DNA from: Cesiribacteraceae bacterium YIM B00369
GTDB lineage: Bacteria > Bacteroidota > Bacteroidia > Cytophagales > Cyclobacteriaceae
NCBI GenBank assembly: GCA_017948555.1
Contig: JAFMYY010000001.1
Coordinates: 124,001-188,000, forward strand
Length of the DNA stretch: 64,000 bases
Reading direction: 5' to 3'
How positions within the stretch are numbered: the first letter of the stretch is position 1; every line of letters starts with the position of its first letter. Below the pieces are notes generated by a model, which saw only the letters and a program-made list of their open reading frames with translations, was not told where the DNA came from and made no database searches. A program made the position numbers and the translations under genes. Below are positions 62,039 through 64,000 of this stretch, piece after piece.

Positions 62039-62078
62039 ATAAAAATGCCCGGATTAACTTTCGTTATAATCCGGGCAT
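62039..62078 (-). terminator. Intrinsic terminator after the ankyrin gene
   Basis: Perfect 12-base-pair stem ATGCCCGGATTA/TAATCCGGGCAT with a ten-base loop. On the minus strand it runs into TTTTTATTTT, 44 bases after the ankyrin stop. Confidence 0.88.
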
Positions 62079-62121
62079 ATATCAGAAATCCGTCAGGTAA
62101 GGGGAGGGGGAAACCTGAAGC

Positions 62122-62604
62122 TTACTGAAGCAGTTTAATGGCTTCTTCGCTGTCCTGCTGAATGGCTATGTCAAGTGCTGTAAGGCCGCGTGCATCCCGT
62201 ATGGATTGGTCGGCACCGTTTTCAACCATAAGTTTAACTAGCTCATTCCTTCCGAATAAGGTGGCAAACATCAATGCTGTACCACCATTTGCATTCTGAA
62301 TGTTCATATCTGCCCCATTATCGATCAGTAACTGAGCAATTTCAGGATAACCTTTAAAGCATACTCCCATAAGGGCAGTATTTCCGGAGCTGTCGCGAAC
62401 ATTTACATCAGCACCGGCTTCCAGTAAAAGTTTTGTTGCTTCCAGATGGCCGTCATAAGAAGCAATTATCAGAGGGGTATGGCCTCTTGCATTGCTGATG
62501 TTGATATCTGCTCCTTCTCTTATTTGTTGTTGTAAATATTCTTTGTCGCCTTTGCGGGCAGCGTCAAAGAGAAGGTCATCTTTATTGGTTGAATAGAATT
62601 GCAT
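62122..62604 (-). CDS. Ankyrin-repeat protein
   Basis: A 160-residue cytosolic protein built of about four ankyrin repeats with a capping N-terminus: FDAARKGDKEYLQQQIREGADINISNARGHTPLIIASYDGHLEATKLLLEAGADVNVRDSSGNTALMGVCFKGY is the start of the array, and it ends ALDIAIQQDSEEAIKLLQ. No signal peptide. Bacterial ankyrin proteins bind other proteins; several protect from peroxide beside catalase. No partner gene is adjacent here. Monocistronic, with its own terminator. Confidence 0.93.
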   Translation of the reverse strand: MQFYSTNKDDLLFDAARKGDKEYLQQQIREGADINISNARGHTPLIIASYDGHLEATKLLLEAGADVNVRDSSGNTALMGVCFKGYPEIAQLLIDNGADMNIQNANGGTALMFATLFGRNELVKLMVENGADQSIRDARGLTALDIAIQQDSEEAIKLLQ

Positions 62605-62681
62605 TTTAAAAATTGCTTAGGTGGATAAAGAGTTAAGAAAAGAGAACCCTTCAGAGCCGGAAATGTTGCTTTAGCCGGCCA

Positions 62682-63713
62682 TTAAGCGAGTTCAATCAGC
62701 TTATTTTCCCTTGATGACCGGTAAATGGCTAATATCAGTTCCAGCGACTTCCTGGCTGCTTCTCCGGTAACGAGCGGATCGCGGTTTTCCTGTATTGCTT
62801 TTACCATATCTTCTATCTGGGCCTTATGCAGTTTATAATCCACTGCCATCGGGTCCGATGAGCCGCTGCTTTTGCCGCTTTGTACTTTATTGCTTCCGTT
62901 CTTTTCGCCTCTTATGTTCCATGCAATAATTTGTCCGCCCTCCAGTATAATGCTCCCTTTTTCGCCAAATACTTCCAGCCGCTCAGGGTAGCCGGGGTAT
63001 AGCGAAGTACCACCTTCAATAGTCCCTAATGCACCGTTTTTAAAATTCAGCAGAGCTACTCCCAGGTCTTCGCCCTCAATATCATGCACCACTGTTTTTA
63101 CCTGGCCGTAAACACTCTTTACATCATCCATAATGTCGAGCAGCAGGTCAATGGTATGTATTCCCTGATTGATAAGTGCTGCACCTCCATCTCCTTCAAT
63201 AGTGCCTTTCCATTCGCTGCTGCTGTAGTATTGCGCTTCGCGGAGCCACTTAATATAGGCATTGCCCAGGGTTAATTTGCCCAGCAGGCCCTCTTTTACA
63301 GCTTCCTTTAACTGCAAAAAGCCGGGCTGCAGCCTGTTCTGGAATATTACGCCCAGCTTAACTCCTTCCTCGCGGCAAACAGATATTAATTTATCGGCCC
63401 GCTCCAGGCTTACCTCAATTGGCTTTTCAATTAAAACATGCTTTTTTGCCCTGGCTGCCGCAATGGCCGGTTCCATATGCCTCCCGCTGTGGGTGCAGAT
63501 CGAAACGACATCAATATCTTCCCGCGCCAGTAAATCAGCCACATCAGAACAGGCAGGTACATTGAACTTCTTTTCCGCTTCGGCGGCTCTTGATGCAGAA
63601 GAGCTGCAAACAGCCACAAGCTGGCAGCTGTCACTCTCCTGTATGCTTTTGGCATGGTGCCCTGCTATGGCTCCGGTCCCGATGATTCCAAAGCCTGTTT
63701 TTCCTTTTTTCAT
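62682..63713 (-). CDS. Gfo/Idh/MocA-family oxidoreductase
   Basis: A 343-residue NAD(P)-dependent dehydrogenase. N-terminal Rossmann fold FGIIGTGAIAGHHAKSI, then DVVSICTHSGRHMEPAIAAARAKKHVLIEKPIEVSLERADKLI with the catalytic EKP, and a C-terminal beta sheet with DGGAALINQGIHTIDLLLDIM (catalytic H) and GTSLYPGYPERLEVFGEKGSI. Such enzymes act on sugars or inositol-like polyols. No sugar-catabolic neighbour is in the window, so the substrate is open. Confidence 0.93.
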   Translation of the reverse strand: MKKGKTGFGIIGTGAIAGHHAKSIQESDSCQLVAVCSSSASRAAEAEKKFNVPACSDVADLLAREDIDVVSICTHSGRHMEPAIAAARAKKHVLIEKPIEVSLERADKLISVCREEGVKLGVIFQNRLQPGFLQLKEAVKEGLLGKLTLGNAYIKWLREAQYYSSSEWKGTIEGDGGAALINQGIHTIDLLLDIMDDVKSVYGQVKTVVHDIEGEDLGVALLNFKNGALGTIEGGTSLYPGYPERLEVFGEKGSIILEGGQIIAWNIRGEKNGSNKVQSGKSSGSSDPMAVDYKLHKAQIEDMVKAIQENRDPLVTGEAARKSLELILAIYRSSRENKLIELA

Positions 63714-63912
63714 AAAAGTTTAATTACAAAGGTTCCTGAAGGAACTGTTAAAAAATAGGGTACTGGTAACAGATCCCTCTCCGGTCTCTAAAATAGGTAA
63801 TTATATGCTGAAGGTCCACATTTTCCGTAAATCCTTCCCGGTGCAGGATTTGCAGTGGTAAACAAAATTTACTGCTGAAGGTATAATAATCAGACAAAAA
63901 AAGGATGAACAC

Positions 63913-64000
63913 ATGAAGCCACAGAAAAAAGTACCGGAAATAAGAGTGGACACCCTGCAGGGGAAAGAATGGAGGCTTTCTCAACAGAGGCCGGATAAAT
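63913..64000 (+). CDS. Redoxin/AhpC-TSA-like protein, N-terminus only
   Basis: ATG 63913 opens a frame that runs off the window. The 29 visible residues (KKVPEIRVDTLQGKEWRLSQ region) follow the pattern that opens peroxiredoxin-like AhpC/TSA proteins: a Pro-containing first strand, then GxxWxLxxQ. The peroxidatic Cys would lie beyond the edge, so this is a tentative call. Confidence 0.5.
   Translation, partial: MKPQKKVPEIRVDTLQGKEWRLSQQRPDK

Noticed and set aside
63748-63984. 78-residue minus-strand frame near the right edge
   Set aside because: Overlaps the redoxin-like start on the other strand, and its composition does not look like a protein; no start signal.
1-64000. tRNA, rRNA or prophage genes
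   Set aside because: I found no cloverleaf-like or rRNA sequence in the spacers and no phage structural genes; a tRNAscan/Infernal run would settle small RNAs.

Overview
The window looks like chromosome of a Bacteroidota bacterium, most likely of the Cytophagales type. The evidence is a PorU-type sortase of the type IX secretion system (T9SS), several secreted proteins ending in T9SS sorting domains, Bacteroidota promoter elements (TTG or TTTG, about 19-20 bases, then TAnnTTTG), few Shine-Dalgarno sites and intrinsic terminators with long perfect stems. I see no rRNA, tRNA, CRISPR array, prophage or complete insertion sequence. Most genes are core metabolism, transport and envelope functions; roughly 50 protein genes are supported.

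Layout. 1-5.4 kb: a TonB-dependent receptor cut by the left edge, an alkyltransferase-like protein, an MscS channel, a YccF protein and a FemAB/GNAT-like transferase. 5.5-13.9 kb: porU, a DoxX protein, a PhoX-type phosphatase with a T9SS tail, an imelysin-like/di-haem peroxidase fusion and a 51-residue protein. 14.0-21.7 kb (all minus): receiver protein, symporter-histidine kinase, metallophosphoesterase, a small membrane protein, an acetate-type SSS symporter with its DUF4212 subunit, and a zinc-ribbon/HTH protein with an operator-like repeat cluster. 21.8-28.1 kb: CDF metal transporter, two outer-membrane barrels, a lipoprotein, a nucleotide pyrophosphatase-like enzyme, a MotA/TolQ-like protein and a LytTR regulator. 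28.2-32.7 kb: argB-argD-argC-argJ. 33.3-37.6 kb: a 1432-residue secreted subtilase. 37.7-41.7 kb: divergent queF/queC and an ldhA-lactate permease pair. 41.8-44.2 kb: two GNATs and a PadR regulator overlapping a membrane protein gene. 44.3-47.7 kb: pta-ackA. 48-50 kb: ArsR regulator, nitroreductase, DsbA-like protein. 50-54 kb: two paralogous T9SS esterases around an acetoacetate-decarboxylase-like gene. 54.5-57.3 kb: lytic transglycosylase and gamma-glutamyltransferase. 57.4-61.9 kb: a MacAB-like ABC exporter. 62-64 kb: ankyrin protein, Gfo/Idh/MocA oxidoreductase and the start of a redoxin-like gene.

How it fits together. Several units handle fermentation and overflow products: pta-ackA (acetate), ldhA-lactate permease (lactate), the SSS/DUF4212 symporter (acetate or another short acid) and a symporter-kinase of the CrbS/CbrA type that could sense such a solute. 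PorU would process the T9SS cargo encoded here (PhoX, subtilase, two esterases). The most unusual non-coding signals are degenerate tandem repeats with an exact 7-base period filling intergenic spaces of the arg, pta-ackA and ABC operons; an 11-base direct repeat upstream of the PhoX gene resembling a Pho box; a TTTAGC cluster upstream of the zinc-ribbon regulator; and an ArsR promoter buried in an inverted repeat. The QueC protein appears to have lost all four zinc-binding cysteines.
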